Part shown: positions 5,998 to 6,222 of the stretch, piece by piece
Layout: every line of letters starts with the position of its first letter
How positions within the stretch are numbered: the first letter of the stretch is position 1
NCBI GenBank assembly: GCA_946405115.1
Contig: CAMJGB010000113.1
Coordinates: 1 to 6,222, forward strand
Reading direction: 5' to 3'
From: an uncultured Clostridia bacterium
GTDB taxonomy: Bacteria; Bacillota; Clostridia; Saccharofermentanales; Saccharofermentanaceae
DNA length: 6,222 bases
Made by a program: the position numbers and the translations under genes
Notes under the pieces: generated by a model
Databases searched by the model: none
Told to the model about the DNA's origin: nothing
What the model saw: only the letters and a program-made list of their open reading frames with translations

Positions 5998-6222
5998 ATG
6001 GAAAAGGCTGTAACTGAGTACAAGGTCGCGAAGGAAATCTTCTCATTAGGCCGCGACATAATCATCTCTGACGAAGCTCAGCAGATGAAGCAGTTCACAC
6101 AGCACGGAACGACATCCGTGTTTGAGCATGCTTTGGCCGTAGCGAAGTTCAGTCTTATATTTGCAATTAATCTGGAATCCATGACAAGCGTTAAGGTAGA
6201 CAGGGAAGCTCTCATAAGAGGA
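5998..6222 (+). CDS. HD-domain hydrolase (3' partial, N-terminal 75 residues)
   Basis: The frame is open from ATG 5998 to the right edge, giving 75 residues. MKQFTQHG (30-37), TTSVFEHALAVAKFSLIFA (38-56) and VDREALIRG (67-75) match the start of small Bacillota HD-superfamily phosphohydrolases. H44 in FEHALAVA is the first metal-binding His of the HD motif; the His-Asp pair usually follows directly after an (L/I)RGA-type segment, just past the window end. Members hydrolyse phosphoester bonds, but this subgroup has no settled substrate that I can name. An in-frame stop (TAA 5986-5988) bounds the frame upstream. GTG 5992 is the only earlier in-frame start and overlaps the -10 candidate, so ATG 5998 is preferred. 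No Shine-Dalgarno sequence precedes it. It is transcribed divergently from the MATE gene. Confidence 0.75.
   Translation, partial: MEKAVTEYKVAKEIFSLGRDIIISDEAQQMKQFTQHGTTSVFEHALAVAKFSLIFAINLESMTSVKVDREALIRG

Noticed and set aside
1..6222. CRISPR arrays, tRNA/rRNA genes, insertion sequences or prophage elements
   Set aside because: Scanning by eye found no spaced direct repeats, structural RNA signatures, transposase motifs or terminal inverted repeats; coding density is almost complete.

Overview
The window looks like a chromosomal segment from a Clostridia-type member of the Bacillota, with a Lachnospiraceae/Oscillospiraceae flavour. This rests on moderate GC, tightly packed genes, an AAGGAG ribosome binding site, and MATE and HD proteins of a type common in that group. 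The assignment is inferred by eye and no finer taxonomy is justified. TGA is used as a stop, so the genetic code is standard.

Positions 1-4574 carry three plus-strand genes that run as one translationally coupled cluster. The first is the 3' part of a membrane-anchored alkaline-phosphatase-superfamily enzyme, whose predicted active site matches phosphoethanolamine/phosphoglycerol transferases rather than true sulfatases. It overlaps by 1 bp a family 2 glycosyltransferase resembling dolichyl/polyprenyl-phosphate mannose (or glucose) synthase. That gene overlaps by 4 bp a 769-residue protein fusing a mannose-1-phosphate guanylyltransferase-like domain, a ManC-type cupin and a complete type I mannose-6-phosphate isomerase. 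Read together, the cluster suggests fructose-6-P to mannose-6-P, GDP-mannose, polyprenyl-P-mannose, then an outside-facing polymer modified by the membrane transferase. The phosphomannomutase and any mannosyl/polymer transferases would lie outside the window.

Positions 4539-5918 carry a minus-strand MATE-family multidrug/cation antiporter. Its last 36 bp overlap the end of the fusion gene tail to tail, leaving no room for a terminator between them.

Positions 5919-5997 form a 79-bp AT-rich divergent intergenic region. It has a good promoter for the MATE gene, a possible promoter for the rightward gene, and a 9-bp inverted repeat spanning both. From 5998 to the window end is the start of an HD-domain hydrolase gene, which is cut by the edge and has no visible ribosome binding site. 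I saw no RNA genes, CRISPR arrays or mobile elements. The points most worth attention are the fusion enzyme with two different isomerase folds, its altered nucleotidyltransferase motifs, and the inverted repeat in the divergent promoter region.
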